A DNA stretch of 64,000 nt. Source: Pontibacter silvestris (GTDB lineage Bacteria > Bacteroidota > Bacteroidia > Cytophagales > Hymenobacteraceae). The notes under the pieces are model-generated. The model did no database searches. It had not been told where the DNA came from and was given only the letters and a program-made list of their open reading frames with translations. The position numbers and the translations under genes are program-made. Every line of letters begins with the position of its first letter. Within the stretch, counting starts at the first letter, position 1. Where the stretch lies: assembly GCF_020907275.1 (NCBI RefSeq), contig NZ_JAJJWI010000018.1, positions 1-64,000 on the forward strand, given 5' to 3'. Shown in pieces: positions 54,315-63,917 of this stretch.

Positions 54315-54345
54315 TTTGGGAATAGGGCCATCAACCTTAACTTTG
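54315..54345 (+). promoter_or_regulatory. promoter of the queD-folE unit
   Basis: TTTG (54315-54318) and TAACTTTG (54338-54345) with a 19-base spacer fit the Bacteroidota -33/-7 pattern. The rest of the gap (54136-54420) shows nothing else distinct. Confidence 0.65.
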
Positions 54346-54420
54346 CAAACTTATAGCAATTGCAGCCCAAGATAATACGCAAGGCTAAACATTATCCTGA
54401 CATTGGTAGTTGACAACACT

Positions 54421-54828
54421 ATGAGATTAACTGTTTGCCGAAAAGAACATTTCAATGCAGCCCATAGACTGTTTAACCCAAACTGGAGTGATAAAGAAAA
54501 CGCAGATGTGTTTGGGAAATGCAGCAACCCTAATTATCATGGGCATAACTATGAGCTAACCGTGAAGCTATCTGGCCCTGTTGATGAGGATACAGGTTAT
54601 GTGTACGATATGAAAGAACTAAGCCTGCTGGTACGGCAGGAAGTAGTGGAGCCATTTGACCACAAAAACCTGAACCTTGACACAGAGGAGTTTAAGCAAC
54701 TGAACCCGACAGTAGAGAATATAGCTACTGTTATTTGGAACAAGCTTCGAAAGAAGATAAGCAAGGAATACGATTTAGCTGTAACACTTTATGAAACTGA
54801 ACGAAACTTTGTTGAATATAATGGATAA
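54421..54828 (+). CDS. queD: 6-carboxytetrahydropterin/6-pyruvoyltetrahydropterin synthase
   Basis: From the ATG at 54421 (MRLTVCRKEHFNAAHRL) it has 135 residues; a TTG at 54403 is less likely. Zinc ligands are the His of NAAHRL and the two of NYHGHNY; the catalytic Cys is in FGKCSNPNYH. DHKNLNLDTE and PTVENIATVIW, then TLYETERNFVEY with the Glu, complete the family. It converts dihydroneopterin triphosphate to the queuosine or tetrahydropterin precursor. Its stop overlaps the FolE start by 8 bases, matching the pathway order: FolE makes its substrate. Confidence 0.92.
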   Translation: MRLTVCRKEHFNAAHRLFNPNWSDKENADVFGKCSNPNYHGHNYELTVKLSGPVDEDTGYVYDMKELSLLVRQEVVEPFDHKNLNLDTEEFKQLNPTVENIATVIWNKLRKKISKEYDLAVTLYETERNFVEYNG

Positions 54829-55477
54829 CAGGGAACAAGAAGAGGAAATGGATGATCATGTTCTGAGTTCTCTGGAAACACCTCTACGTGCTGATGCTTT
54901 TGATCTTTCAGATGAGGAAAAAATAGCTATCATTGCAGATCGCTTCGGGGATATAATGCGTACATTGGGCTTAGACCTTACAGACGATAGTCTTAAAGGT
55001 ACTCCCCTGCGTGTAGCCAAAATGTATGTACAGGAGATTTTTAATGGCTTGCACCCGGATAACAAGCCTGTGTTACGCCGCTTCGAGAATAAGTACAAAT
55101 ATAATCACATGTTGGTGGAACGGGATATTACCGTCTACTCCTCCTGCGAACATCACTTTGTACCTATCATAGGCAAAGCACATGTGGCTTATATGCCAAA
55201 CGAGCATGTTATCGGGCTTTCTAAGTTAAATCGTATTGTACAGTACTATGCCCGCCGCCCTCAGGTACAAGAGCGCCTGACTATGCAGGTTGCCAATGAA
55301 TTAAAGTCAGCACTTAATACTGAGAATGTGGCTGTCATGATTGAAGCTGATCACCTGTGCGTTATGAGCCGTGGAGTAAACGATGTTAGCAGCAGCACTA
55401 TTACCGCTGAGTATTCTGGTCTGTTTGAGCAGGATCAGTATAGAACAGAATTTTTAGCTCACGTCCGTAAGAAGTAG
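54821..55477 (+). CDS. folE: GTP cyclohydrolase I
   Basis: From the ATG at 54821 it has 218 residues; an ATG at 54848 is a possible alternative start. It converts GTP to 7,8-dihydroneopterin triphosphate, the first step of folate and queuosine synthesis. Motifs are the N-terminal LKGTPLRVAKMYVQEIFNGL and the zinc/active-site stretch ITVYSSCEHHFVPIIGKAHVAYMP, then VIGLSKLNRIVQYYARRPQVQERL and IEADHLCVMSRGV with the second zinc Cys. All ligands are present. It overlaps queD by 8 bases. Confidence 0.96.
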   Translation: MDNREQEEEMDDHVLSSLETPLRADAFDLSDEEKIAIIADRFGDIMRTLGLDLTDDSLKGTPLRVAKMYVQEIFNGLHPDNKPVLRRFENKYKYNHMLVERDITVYSSCEHHFVPIIGKAHVAYMPNEHVIGLSKLNRIVQYYARRPQVQERLTMQVANELKSALNTENVAVMIEADHLCVMSRGVNDVSSSTITAEYSGLFEQDQYRTEFLAHVRKK

Positions 55478-55596
55478 TTCTCACGTACTCCTGAATAATT
55501 AACCTACTTTATTTAACACCTCTAATATTTATCAAACTGAATAACACTATATTTACGTATAGGGGATTTCAGTCAGCTTTACGCTAAAAAAGAAAT

Positions 55597-56514
55597 ATGC
55601 CAGGTAAGATTTTAATTACAGGCGGGTCAGGCTTAATAGGCATGCGACTCTCTGAAATGTTAATAGACCAAGGGTATGAAGTAGGACACCTGAGCAGGAA
55701 TCCTGAAAAAGTGTCTGTCTATAAAACATTTAAGTGGGATGTAGAAGAGGGGTACATAGACGACAGCGCTATTACGTATGCCGACTATATTGTACATTTA
55801 GCAGGCGCAAGTGTAGCAGGTAGTAAGTGGACCGAGGAACGCAAGCATGAGATATTCAAGAGCCGCGTAGACAGCACCAACTTACTTTATAAGAGCCTTA
55901 GAAACATACCGCATCATGTAAAAGGCTTTATCTCATCTTCAGCTGTTGGTATTTACGGCAACTCCGGAGACCGCCTAATGTCTGAGGAGAGCAACTATGC
56001 CGACGATTTTCTGGCAAGTGTGTGTAAAGTATGGGAAAGTACAGCTTGGCAGGTAAAAGAGCTAGGGCTGCGTACTGCTATCTTTCGCTTAGGCATTGTA
56101 CTCAGTGATAAAGGTGGAGCTTTACCTCAGATTGCAAAACCTATCAAGATGATGGCTGGAGCAGCCCTAGGATCAGGTAAACAGTATATGTCTTGGGTAC
56201 ATATTGATGACGTGTGTCGCTTGTTTATAAAAGCTATTGAAGACACCCAGTTTGAAGGCGTGTATAATGCAGTAGCCCCACACCCTGTTACAAACGAACA
56301 ATTAACAAAAACGCTTGCCGAAGTAATGCACAAGCCCCTGTTATTGCCAAATGTGCCAGCATTTGCCATTAACCTGATGATGGGTGAGATGAGTAAAGTA
56401 GTGCTAGCCAGCCAACGGGTAAGCGCTAATAAAGTGTTGCAAACCGGGTTCACATTTGAATACAATTATCTGAACGAAGCGCTGGAGACATTTTATAAGT
56501 CACCTAAAGATTAA
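55597..56514 (+). CDS. TIGR01777-family NAD(P)-binding epimerase-like protein
   Basis: This encodes 305 residues. The Rossmann start ILITGGSGLIGMRLSEMLID (about 4-23) is followed by HLSRNP, VHLAGASVAGSKWTEERKHEIFKSRVDST, SSAVGIYGNSG with the Tyr of the SDR YxxxK region, and C-terminal EYNYLNEALE (DUF1731-like). Members (SDR39U1/YfcH type) are widespread and their substrate is unknown. A long perfect hairpin separates it from the convergent PBP1A gene. Confidence 0.93.
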   Translation: MPGKILITGGSGLIGMRLSEMLIDQGYEVGHLSRNPEKVSVYKTFKWDVEEGYIDDSAITYADYIVHLAGASVAGSKWTEERKHEIFKSRVDSTNLLYKSLRNIPHHVKGFISSSAVGIYGNSGDRLMSEESNYADDFLASVCKVWESTAWQVKELGLRTAIFRLGIVLSDKGGALPQIAKPIKMMAGAALGSGKQYMSWVHIDDVCRLFIKAIEDTQFEGVYNAVAPHPVTNEQLTKTLAEVMHKPLLLPNVPAFAINLMMGEMSKVVLASQRVSANKVLQTGFTFEYNYLNEALETFYKSPKD

Positions 56515-56547
56515 GCTTTTACACTGATCAGATCTACAACAAAACCT

Positions 56548-56602
56548 ATACTAAAGAAAGAGCGGCTACTATAATGTATAGTAGCCGCTCTTTCTTTAGT
56601 AT
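56548..56602. terminator. bidirectional terminator, 26-bp perfect stem
   Basis: Arms 56548-56573 and 56577-56602 are perfect reverse complements around a 3-nt loop (ATG). The core AGAGCGGCTACTATA is GC-richer than its ends. It sits between convergent genes. Confidence 0.9.
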
Positions 56603-56612
56603 GATACCACAT

Positions 56613-58937
56613 TTACAAGATGTTCCCCATATTAAGTATCTGCAGAACAGAGTCTACAGCGGTAGAATCTGGTTGTGCTCTTGGTAAAACAGTAGTGCAG
56701 TTGTACTCTTTGCTTATTTCTACTGTTGGCCCCGGAAAACGGCCCATGGTGTAGCCAAGATCTTTGTCTTTATAGACCTTTTCCATGTAGAGCCCAAATA
56801 CAGGCAGGGCTGTCTTAGACCCCTCACCTAACTGCGATATTCTGAAGTGAATACTGCGGTCTTCACCGCCTACCCACACACCTGTAACGAGGTCTTTGGT
56901 TACTCCCATAAACCAACCATCAGAATGGTTAGAAGTAGTTCCGGTCTTGCCTCCAATCTCATTGCCTTTCCAAAGGTCATACTCCCACAATGCCTGCGAT
57001 GTACCACCAGGCTCCTCCATACCACCTTTAAGCATGTGCATCATCAGGAAAGCAGTCTCTGTGCTTAGCACTTTTTTCTGCTTTGGCACGAACTGATGGA
57101 TTAGATTGCCGTTTCGGTCTTCGATACGGGTAATAAACATAGGGTTGGTATGGAAGCCTCTGTTAGGGAAAGTACTATAGGCTCCTACCATTTCAAAAAC
57201 AGATACATCGCTTGGCCCCAAACCAATAGACGGCACTGATTCCAATGGGCTGGTAATTCCTAAGCGATGTGCATATTTTACGACAGTTTCCCAGCCAACC
57301 AGTTCTGTAAGCTGTGCTGTAACAGAGTTAACAGACTTACCCATTGCCCGGCGTAATGTCATAGGAGCCCCGGTATAAGTCCAATCAGCGTTGGTAGGCG
57401 ACCAGCTCTTCTTCTCCCCTTTCTCCACATAGTTTATGGTGATGCGCTTATCTACTATTTTATCACAAGGTGAATAGCCATTATCAATGGCAGACACATA
57501 CACAAAAGGTTTAAAAGTAGAACCAGGCTGGCGACGCGCCTGTTTCACGTGGTCATACTTAAAGTACTTGAAGTTAATACCACCAACCCAGGCTTTTATA
57601 TGCCCTGTAAAAGGATCCATCGTCATGAGCCCTCCGTGCAGAAAATGCTTATAATAAGCCAGAGAATCTAACGGCGACATAGTTACCTTTTTCTCCAGCG
57701 AATCATTGTCCCAGGTAAACACCATCATTTCACGAGGCCTGTTAAGTTCTTTGTTGATTGCCTGAGTATCATCTCCAAAGCGCTCTTTTAAACGCCTATA
57801 ATAGGCTGTTCGCTTAATAGTGGCATCAATAAAACCTGGAATCTCTTGATCTTTCTCATCTACCCATGGGTTCTTTCCTTTCCAATGATTGTCAAAACGG
57901 TGCTGCAACGTGCGCATCTGCTTTTCCATTGCTTCCTCAGCATATTGCTGCATACGCGAGTCAATGGTAGTGTAAACCTTAAGACCATCACGATAAAGGT
58001 CATAACCATTATCCTTACACCATTCATTCAGATACTCAGCCACTGCTCCCCTAAAATAAGTAGCTGGCCCATCGTAATGGCTTTCTACTTTATACTCTAA
58101 TTCCAGTGGAAGCTTACTCAGTGAATCAGCTTCGGCCTCTGAGATATAATCGTATTTTGCCATCTGACCCAACACAGTATTCCGGCGGCGAAGAGAATTC
58201 TCAGGATTGAACTTCGGGCTGTAGTACGTTGGAGCCTTTAGCAGCCCCACCAGCACAGCGGCTTGCTCCGTTTTAAGGCTGTCCGGAGATACATGAAAGA
58301 AAGTCTTAGCAGCTACTTTAACTCCAAAAGAATTACTACCAAAGTCTACCGTGTTCAGGTACATGGCCAGAATCTCGTCTTTGGTATAGCGTTGCTCCAG
58401 CTTTATGGCTGTAAGCCATTCTTTTGTTTTAGAAATGATGATATTAACACCCGGCACGTGCCCCAGTACTCCTTTAGAAGAATCGGTACGGGTTTTATAA
58501 AGGTTCTTGGCTAATTGCTGCGTAATGGTACTGGCACCACGGTTTTCGCCACGAAGGTTATCGTAAACGGCACCGAAAAGGGCGGCTGGGTCTATACCTG
58601 CATGCTCATAAAAACGCGCATCTTCTGTAGCTACAAGCGCCTTTATTAATATCGGCGATATTTTGTTATAGGCAACGGGGCTTCTGTTCTCGCGAAAGTA
58701 CTTCCCGATCAGTTTTCCATCAGCTGTATACAGCTCGGAAGCCTGGTCACTACGAGGGTTTTCCAGCTTATCAAGGCTTGGGGAAGCTCCGAACAGATAG
58801 AACACGTTATTATCAACACTAAGCAGGTAAATAACCACTAAGGCCAAACCCAGAAAAAACAACTTCCAGATGAACCCTACCACGCTTTTATAAACCGAGT
58901 TTTTAGGTTCTTTTACTATTTCTTGCTCTTGCAGCAT
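56613..58937 (-). CDS. mrcA: class A penicillin-binding protein 1A
   Basis: From the ATG at 58937 it has 774 residues (TTG at 58946 would add three). It polymerises and cross-links peptidoglycan. A membrane anchor (FLGLALVVIYLLSV) is followed by the GT51 domain with ATEDARFYEHAGID (catalytic Glu), GASTITQQLAKNLY, KEWLTAIKLEQRYTKDEILAMYLN and FGSNSFGVKVAAKTFF. The transpeptidase has RQPGSTFKPFVY (SxxK), MGKSVNSVT (SxN) and GGKTGTTSNHSDGW (KTG). A TATATTTG element on the minus strand (58999-59006) lies about 65 bases upstream. Confidence 0.97.
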   Translation of the reverse strand: MLQEQEIVKEPKNSVYKSVVGFIWKLFFLGLALVVIYLLSVDNNVFYLFGASPSLDKLENPRSDQASELYTADGKLIGKYFRENRSPVAYNKISPILIKALVATEDARFYEHAGIDPAALFGAVYDNLRGENRGASTITQQLAKNLYKTRTDSSKGVLGHVPGVNIIISKTKEWLTAIKLEQRYTKDEILAMYLNTVDFGSNSFGVKVAAKTFFHVSPDSLKTEQAAVLVGLLKAPTYYSPKFNPENSLRRRNTVLGQMAKYDYISEAEADSLSKLPLELEYKVESHYDGPATYFRGAVAEYLNEWCKDNGYDLYRDGLKVYTTIDSRMQQYAEEAMEKQMRTLQHRFDNHWKGKNPWVDEKDQEIPGFIDATIKRTAYYRRLKERFGDDTQAINKELNRPREMMVFTWDNDSLEKKVTMSPLDSLAYYKHFLHGGLMTMDPFTGHIKAWVGGINFKYFKYDHVKQARRQPGSTFKPFVYVSAIDNGYSPCDKIVDKRITINYVEKGEKKSWSPTNADWTYTGAPMTLRRAMGKSVNSVTAQLTELVGWETVVKYAHRLGITSPLESVPSIGLGPSDVSVFEMVGAYSTFPNRGFHTNPMFITRIEDRNGNLIHQFVPKQKKVLSTETAFLMMHMLKGGMEEPGGTSQALWEYDLWKGNEIGGKTGTTSNHSDGWFMGVTKDLVTGVWVGGEDRSIHFRISQLGEGSKTALPVFGLYMEKVYKDKDLGYTMGRFPGPTVEISKEYNCTTVLPRAQPDSTAVDSVLQILNMGNIL

Positions 58938-59133
58938 TTTGATCAAACAGAGGATAACCTCTTAAAATTCCCTATCACTTTTCCTTTAAAAAGACTTACA
59001 AATATACCTTTTGTACACAACATCTATGGTTTATAGATATAAAACTTAGTAAAAGTGGCATGGACAAACTTAAAAAGTAACAGTGGATTAAGCAGAACAT
59101 GTACTATCTACTGCTCATTAACGCTGCACTTCC

Positions 59134-59141
59134 TATCTTTG
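59134..59141 (+). promoter_or_regulatory. -7 element (TATCTTTG)
   Basis: TATCTTTG fits TAnnTTTG and lies 20 bases before the ATG at 59162, supporting that start. Confidence 0.55.
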
Positions 59142-59161
59142 TATATTAATTTTATAAACAA

Positions 59162-59668
59162 ATGCAGCAGAACTTACAACAGGCTTTAGATGAAATTAAA
59201 GGCTTGCCCCTTACAAAAACCACACGAAGCGAACTAATACAGTACTTCCATTTTGGTAGCACTCACTACACTACCCCGCAAGGACTTATTTTAGATGTTG
59301 GCCTCTTTACCTTAGCCCTTAACTGCCCTTGGCAGCTCAAAACAGTTGACGGCGATGTAATAAAGCACGGCGAGGTGTTCATGCGCAAACGCGAAGCAGG
59401 CTTACCCTCCCCAAAATTCGACTGGAAAGTACCAGGTGCAAACTTACGTGACCAACGTTTGAAAGAACTGGTAAAAGACACTGCAGCATTAGCCGTAGAA
59501 AGTGTAGAACTGAAAGCTAACTATACCTTTACACTTTACTTTATAAATGGAAGTGTACTGGAGGTAATGCCTGATCTTACAAAACAGGCAGAAGTTTATT
59601 GGCAGTTGTTTAGCAACACAGGCAATGACTTTAAGGTAGGAGCCGGAGCAGCGGGTATCATATACTAA
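59162..59668 (+). CDS. cytoplasmic protein of unknown function
   Basis: This encodes 168 residues with no signal peptide or membrane segment. I do not recognise the family. Strand-rich segments (FTLALNCPWQLKTVDGDVIKHGEVFM, AVESVELKANYTFTLYFINGSVLEVMPD) and a helical middle (LRDQRLKELVKDTAALA) suggest a small alpha/beta domain. A -7 element precedes it. The methyltransferase gene starts 46 bases after the stop on the same strand, so the two may be co-transcribed. Confidence 0.75.
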   Translation: MQQNLQQALDEIKGLPLTKTTRSELIQYFHFGSTHYTTPQGLILDVGLFTLALNCPWQLKTVDGDVIKHGEVFMRKREAGLPSPKFDWKVPGANLRDQRLKELVKDTAALAVESVELKANYTFTLYFINGSVLEVMPDLTKQAEVYWQLFSNTGNDFKVGAGAAGIIY

Positions 59669-59714
59669 AAACCTTTCCGGCGGGTGAACAGTATGGCTAA
59701 CATAAACGCAGCTT

Positions 59715-60515
59715 TTGAACATTCGCCTCCACCTTTTTGAGTTTGAAGACTTCCCGTGGTTTCCGCACGTGGTCAGGGAAGGCATGCTTGATTTTCTACG
59801 CTTCATGATCACTAAACTAGGTGCTTATGAAGCTGCCGTTCCGTTGCTGCAGGAGCTACTCCTAAAAACGCAACAGCGGCATATTACAGACTTGTGTTCC
59901 GGCGCCGGAGGAGGTATAGCCGGTATCCAGCAGGCGCTCGCACAGCAAATGCAAGAACCTGTTCTGATAACGCTAACAGATCTGTATCCTAATATTTCGT
60001 CTTATCAATATTTGCAGGCTAAATCTAACAACACAATAAACTTTGTTGCTTCCCCTGTTGATGCTACCTCAGTACCTGAAAGCATAAAGGGAGTACGTAC
60101 CATTTTTTCTTCTTTTCATCACCTTAAGCCCGAACAGGCACAGGCAGTGCTTCAGGATGCTGCTGACAAAAGTGCTGCCATAGGTATATTTGAGGGAGCT
60201 AGTAAAAGCTGGCTCGAACTGCTAGCTTTATGGCTTGCTTTTCCGGCAGTCATTTTTCTGGTAACACCTTTTATTCACCCTTTTAAACTTAGCCGTCTCT
60301 TTTTCACGTATTTAATTCCAATAATACCTTTCGGAATTGTTTGGGATGGTACTGTGTCGTTGCTACGCATTTACACGCCGAAGATGCTGGAAAGCATGGC
60401 TGCCAAAGTATCAGCCCCACATTATAGATGGCGTATGGGTAAAGCAGGATCACGTATTGGCAAACATGTTATTTACATTATTGGTTATCCAGACCATCAA
60501 CTTAAAACAAATTAA
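59715..60515 (+). CDS. class I SAM methyltransferase with C-terminal membrane segments
   Basis: This encodes 266 residues starting at TTG; the first residues (IRLHLFEFEDFPWFPHVVREGMLDFL) look like conserved coding sequence, and the only near ATG (59693) is out of frame. The Rossmann methyltransferase has ITDLCSGAGGGIAGIQQAL (motif I, about 56-74), LTDLYPN, a motif TIFSSFHHL and a later strand. Residues about 170-215 hold two hydrophobic segments (LLALWLAFPAVIFLVTPF; LFFTYLIPIIPFGIVW). It is thus probably membrane-associated, perhaps acting on a lipid or quinone. Substrate unknown. Confidence 0.8.
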   Translation: MNIRLHLFEFEDFPWFPHVVREGMLDFLRFMITKLGAYEAAVPLLQELLLKTQQRHITDLCSGAGGGIAGIQQALAQQMQEPVLITLTDLYPNISSYQYLQAKSNNTINFVASPVDATSVPESIKGVRTIFSSFHHLKPEQAQAVLQDAADKSAAIGIFEGASKSWLELLALWLAFPAVIFLVTPFIHPFKLSRLFFTYLIPIIPFGIVWDGTVSLLRIYTPKMLESMAAKVSAPHYRWRMGKAGSRIGKHVIYIIGYPDHQLKTN

Positions 60516-60598
60516 CAAACCAATAATGCAACAGAGCTATACTCTAGAGAAAACACTAATATTATATATAAGAAACAGGTTATCAGATAAAGGTTAAA

Positions 60599-61486
60599 AT
60601 GCCAGTTTCCCATAATTATAAAACCGCTCTGACACTGATGCGCATTCCGTTTTCAGTTTACCTGATGCCGATATTCTGGTTTGCACTAAGCACGGTATCA
60701 GGGTACAGTGTATGGCGGGCAACAGCTGTGTTTATAATTCTGCATTTGTTGGTGTACCCAGCCAGCAATGGCTATAACTCTTATTATGACCGCGACGAGG
60801 GAAGCATTGGAGGCTTAAAAAAGCCTCCTAAGGTAACACGTGAGCTTATGCACCTAGTGCTGCTTTTTGATATATTAGCGGTAGCCTTAGCCATAATGTT
60901 AGCGCCTTTGTTTGGTGCCTTAGTTGCTTTGTACCTGCTCATTTCCAAAGCATATAGTTTTGAAGGTATCAGGCTTAAGAAGCAACCTATACTTAGCACC
61001 ATTGTCGTCACTTTCTTTCAAGGAGCTTTTACTTATGTAATGGTACAGATCGGGTTGGGCCTATCTGTTATGGAAGTGGTAGTAACACCTAATATGTGGT
61101 ACGCCCTCATCAGTACACTTTTTCTTTGTGGCTCTTATCCGCTTACACAAATTTACCAACACGAAGAAGACAGCCGGCGTGGCGACAAAACATTAAGCCT
61201 TTTACTGGGTATTAGAGGCACTTATATTTTCGCTGGCCTTAGCCTTACGCTCGGTGCCACACTTCTCCTGTGGCTATACATGACAAACGACCAATTAACC
61301 AGCCTCTTTATTTTCCTGATAAGCACAGCCCCTATCTTATATTTTTTTACAGGCTGGGTTTTTCGGGCACTCCGCGACACCAGAGAGGTAAACTATGAAA
61401 ACACGATGCTAATGAATAAGATATCCTCTATATGTATAAGCCTGGCTTTTATGTTCATTATAGCAGTGCGAGTTCTCTCAGTATAG
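60599..61486 (+). CDS. UbiA-family prenyltransferase
   Basis: This encodes 295 residues with about eight or nine membrane segments. The first Asp-rich motif is NGYNSYYDRDEGS (about 58-70) and the second YQHEEDSRRGDKTLSLLLG (about 182-200), as in UbiA enzymes that attach prenyl chains to aromatic acceptors. The acceptor could be a quinone, haem or another ring; the sequence does not decide. It lies 83 bases after the methyltransferase gene, and the pair may act on the same lipid. It is followed by a small membrane protein gene. Confidence 0.88.
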   Translation: MPVSHNYKTALTLMRIPFSVYLMPIFWFALSTVSGYSVWRATAVFIILHLLVYPASNGYNSYYDRDEGSIGGLKKPPKVTRELMHLVLLFDILAVALAIMLAPLFGALVALYLLISKAYSFEGIRLKKQPILSTIVVTFFQGAFTYVMVQIGLGLSVMEVVVTPNMWYALISTLFLCGSYPLTQIYQHEEDSRRGDKTLSLLLGIRGTYIFAGLSLTLGATLLLWLYMTNDQLTSLFIFLISTAPILYFFTGWVFRALRDTREVNYENTMLMNKISSICISLAFMFIIAVRVLSV

Positions 61487-61539
61487 TCTCTTATAACCCA
61501 AAGCTACTACTTCGTATATAGTATAAAGATATTTTCCCG

Positions 61540-62013
61540 ATGAAGCTATTATATGCAGTACTTGCTGGCATTTCCGGTACCGCCGCCATGACTGCCTTTC
61601 TTTACTTACTTTCGCTAGCTACACACCGTGTCATGAAAGTAATTAAAATCTTGGGCACCATGCTTACCAATCGTACTCAACCAGATGGCAGCCTTTCCGA
61701 TGCCGTCAGCACAAAATTGATAGGGACCATAGCACATTATGCAGTAGGTGTTTTTCTGGCGGTTCTTTACCTTGCCTTATGGGATTCTGGTGTTGGTATG
61801 CTAACAGCCTCATGGGGTGCCTTTTTAGGCTTCGGCAATGGCATATTAGCAATGATAGCCTGGTACTTCTTTTTTATGATGCACCCCAGGCCTCCTCTCC
61901 TACAGCTCAAGACTTACCTTATTACGCTTATTTTTGCCCATATAATATTTGGCTTTTTCGTAACCTATACTTTTCACCTACTACAGCATCCGGGGTACAG
62001 CTTCTGGCAATAA
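61540..62013 (+). CDS. small polytopic membrane protein of unknown function
   Basis: This encodes 157 residues with four hydrophobic segments: LLYAVLAGISGTAAMTAFLYLLSL, YAVGVFLAVLYLALW, WGAFLGFGNGILAMIAWYFFFMM and LITLIFAHIIFGFFVTYTFHLL. The first has a Gly-rich pattern seen in DUF1440/DUF6789-like membrane proteins, but I cannot name the family with confidence. It is the third gene of a plausible unit with the methyltransferase and UbiA-like genes and is followed by a terminator. Confidence 0.75.
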   Translation: MKLLYAVLAGISGTAAMTAFLYLLSLATHRVMKVIKILGTMLTNRTQPDGSLSDAVSTKLIGTIAHYAVGVFLAVLYLALWDSGVGMLTASWGAFLGFGNGILAMIAWYFFFMMHPRPPLLQLKTYLITLIFAHIIFGFFVTYTFHLLQHPGYSFWQ

Positions 62014-62053
62014 GTGAGTTTGATATCTTTTACAAGGGGCTTTATACTAACAA

Positions 62054-62089
62054 AAATGCCTGCTACCTTATGTGGGTAAGCAGGCATTT
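62054..62089. terminator. bidirectional terminator before rho
   Basis: AAATGCCTGCT (62054-62064) and AGCAGGCATTT (62079-62089) pair perfectly, with an inner ACC/GGT continuation and a 7-nt loop. It lies between the convergent membrane-protein and rho genes. Confidence 0.85.
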
Positions 62090-62111
62090 CTTGATTTATA
62101 GCTGTCAGAAC

Positions 62112-63917
62112 TTAACCGTTCATTGAGATCAGGAACTCTTCATTGCTCTTTGTTCCAGTCATTTTATCTTTCAGGAACTCCATTGCTTCTACAGAATTCA
62201 TATCAGACATGTATTTGCGCAGAATCCAGATACGATTCAGTTCGTCTCTGTCCATAAGCAGGTCTTCGCGACGAGTACCAGAAGCAGGCACATCGATAGC
62301 TGGATAAACCCGTCGATTCGCCAGTTTGCGATCCAACTGGAGCTCCATATTACCAGTACCCTTAAACTCTTCAAAAATAACCTCGTCCATTTTAGATCCG
62401 GTATCAATCAGAGCTGTTGCAATAATGGTAAGTGAACCGCCATTTTCAACATTACGGGCAGCACCAAAGAAACGCTTCGGCTTATGCAGCGCATTCGCAT
62501 CCACACCACCAGATAATATCTTACCAGAAGATGGAACTACAGTGTTGTAAGCACGAGCCAGACGTGTAATAGAATCCAGCAGAATAACTACATCATGGCC
62601 ACACTCTACCATACGTTTTGCTTTATCCAGCACAATGCTCGATACCTTAACATGTCGGTCAGCTGTCTCATCAAATGTAGAGGCAATTACCTCTGCCTTT
62701 ACGCTACGGGCCATATCGGTTACCTCCTCAGGGCGTTCATCAATCAGCAGAATCATCAAGTAAACTTCCGGATGGTTCTCTGTGATGGCATTCGCAATTT
62801 CTTTCAGCAATACTGTTTTACCAGTTTTTGGCTGCGCTACGATCATACCACGCTGCCCTTTACCTATAGGGGCGAAAAGATCTAACACACGTGTAGATAA
62901 CTGGCTAGGCCTTGTGGTTAGCTTTAAACGTTCTTCAGGGAAAAGCGGTGTCAGGTGCTGGAACGGAATACGGTCACGAATTTCTTCAGTCGTACGTCCG
63001 TTAACCGTTTCTACCTTAAGCAGGGCAAAATATTTCTCACCTTCTTTCGGAGGACGAATCTGTCCTTTTACTGTATCACCAGTTTTTAAACCAAAAAGCT
63101 TTATCTGCGAAGGAGACACATAAATATCATCCGGGCTAGCTAAGTAGTTATAATGTGTAGAACGCAGAAAACCATAACCATCCTGCATTAGCTCCAGCAC
63201 ACCCTCATTTATAATTATTCCATCAAACTCTTTAAAGCTATTGCTGCTGGCCTGCTGCTGTTGATTGTTATTGCGACGCTGGTTCTGGTTGCTGTCGTTA
63301 CGGTCGTTATTGCGAATATCGTTGCTACGATTGTCGTTGTTATTACGATTGTTGCTGTAATCACGCTGCTGCTCACGATCATTACGACCATCAGTGCGGG
63401 GGGTATCATTACGCTCATTTCGAACCTCACCGCGGCTATCGTTGCGCTGATTATCAACACGCTCGTAATGCTCGTTTCCCTGATCACGCTTGTCGTTACG
63501 TGTACGAACACGCTCCCTTGGCTGTGATTGTGCCCCATGGTCTTTAGCCGGTGCAGGTGCAGGCACAAACATCTGAACCTGATCTTCGTTACGGGCAGCA
63601 GATTTCTGACGAGGTTGTCTTTTTTCTCTTTCTACAGGAGCAGGAGTTGTTACTGCTTCAGGTTCTTTGACGGATTCAGTTACTTCTGTTACTTCAGTTG
63701 TGCTTTCAGGGGCTTCTTCTTGAGTTGAGGCGGCTGCACGAGGAGTGGATTTGTATTTTCTAGGCAATTTCTCAGGAGGGGTTACAGCTTGCTGATCAAG
63801 GATTTTGTAGATAAGATCTTGCTTGCTTAGTTTTTTAAAGTTCTTTACGCCTAAGTCTTCAGCAATTTCCTTGAGTTCTGAAAGAAGCCTATCTTTCAAT
63901 TCTTCAATATTATACAT
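62112..63917 (-). CDS. rho: transcription termination factor Rho with large N-terminal insert
   Basis: This encodes 601 residues against about 420 for E. coli Rho. The N-terminal helical domain (1-46, [22 protein letters not shown]...KQDLIYKIL) is followed by a disordered insert at about 47-227, of which 135-222 is rich in Arg, Asn and Asp. The RNA-binding cold-shock domain ([15 protein letters not shown], from about 239) and the ATPase follow, with Walker [12 protein letters not shown], Walker [17 protein letters not shown] and the Q-loop/R-loop region [21 protein letters not shown]. The insert type is known in Bacteroidota and Actinobacteria, where it strengthens RNA binding. Confidence 0.97.
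   Translation of the reverse strand: MYNIEELKDRLLSELKEIAEDLGVKNFKKLSKQDLIYKILDQQAVTPPEKLPRKYKSTPRAAASTQEEAPESTTEVTEVTESVKEPEAVTTPAPVEREKRQPRQKSAARNEDQVQMFVPAPAPAKDHGAQSQPRERVRTRNDKRDQGNEHYERVDNQRNDSRGEVRNERNDTPRTDGRNDREQQRDYSNNRNNNDNRSNDIRNNDRNDSNQNQRRNNNQQQQASSNSFKEFDGIIINEGVLELMQDGYGFLRSTHYNYLASPDDIYVSPSQIKLFGLKTGDTVKGQIRPPKEGEKYFALLKVETVNGRTTEEIRDRIPFQHLTPLFPEERLKLTTRPSQLSTRVLDLFAPIGKGQRGMIVAQPKTGKTVLLKEIANAITENHPEVYLMILLIDERPEEVTDMARSVKAEVIASTFDETADRHVKVSSIVLDKAKRMVECGHDVVILLDSITRLARAYNTVVPSSGKILSGGVDANALHKPKRFFGAARNVENGGSLTIIATALIDTGSKMDEVIFEEFKGTGNMELQLDRKLANRRVYPAIDVPASGTRREDLLMDRDELNRIWILRKYMSDMNSVEAMEFLKDKMTGTKSNEEFLISMNG

Noticed and set aside
63261..63527. Val/Ile/Thr-rich hydrophobic frame on the plus strand
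   Set aside because: It is the complement of the Asn/Arg/Asp-rich insert of Rho; codon complementarity produces the hydrophobic look.
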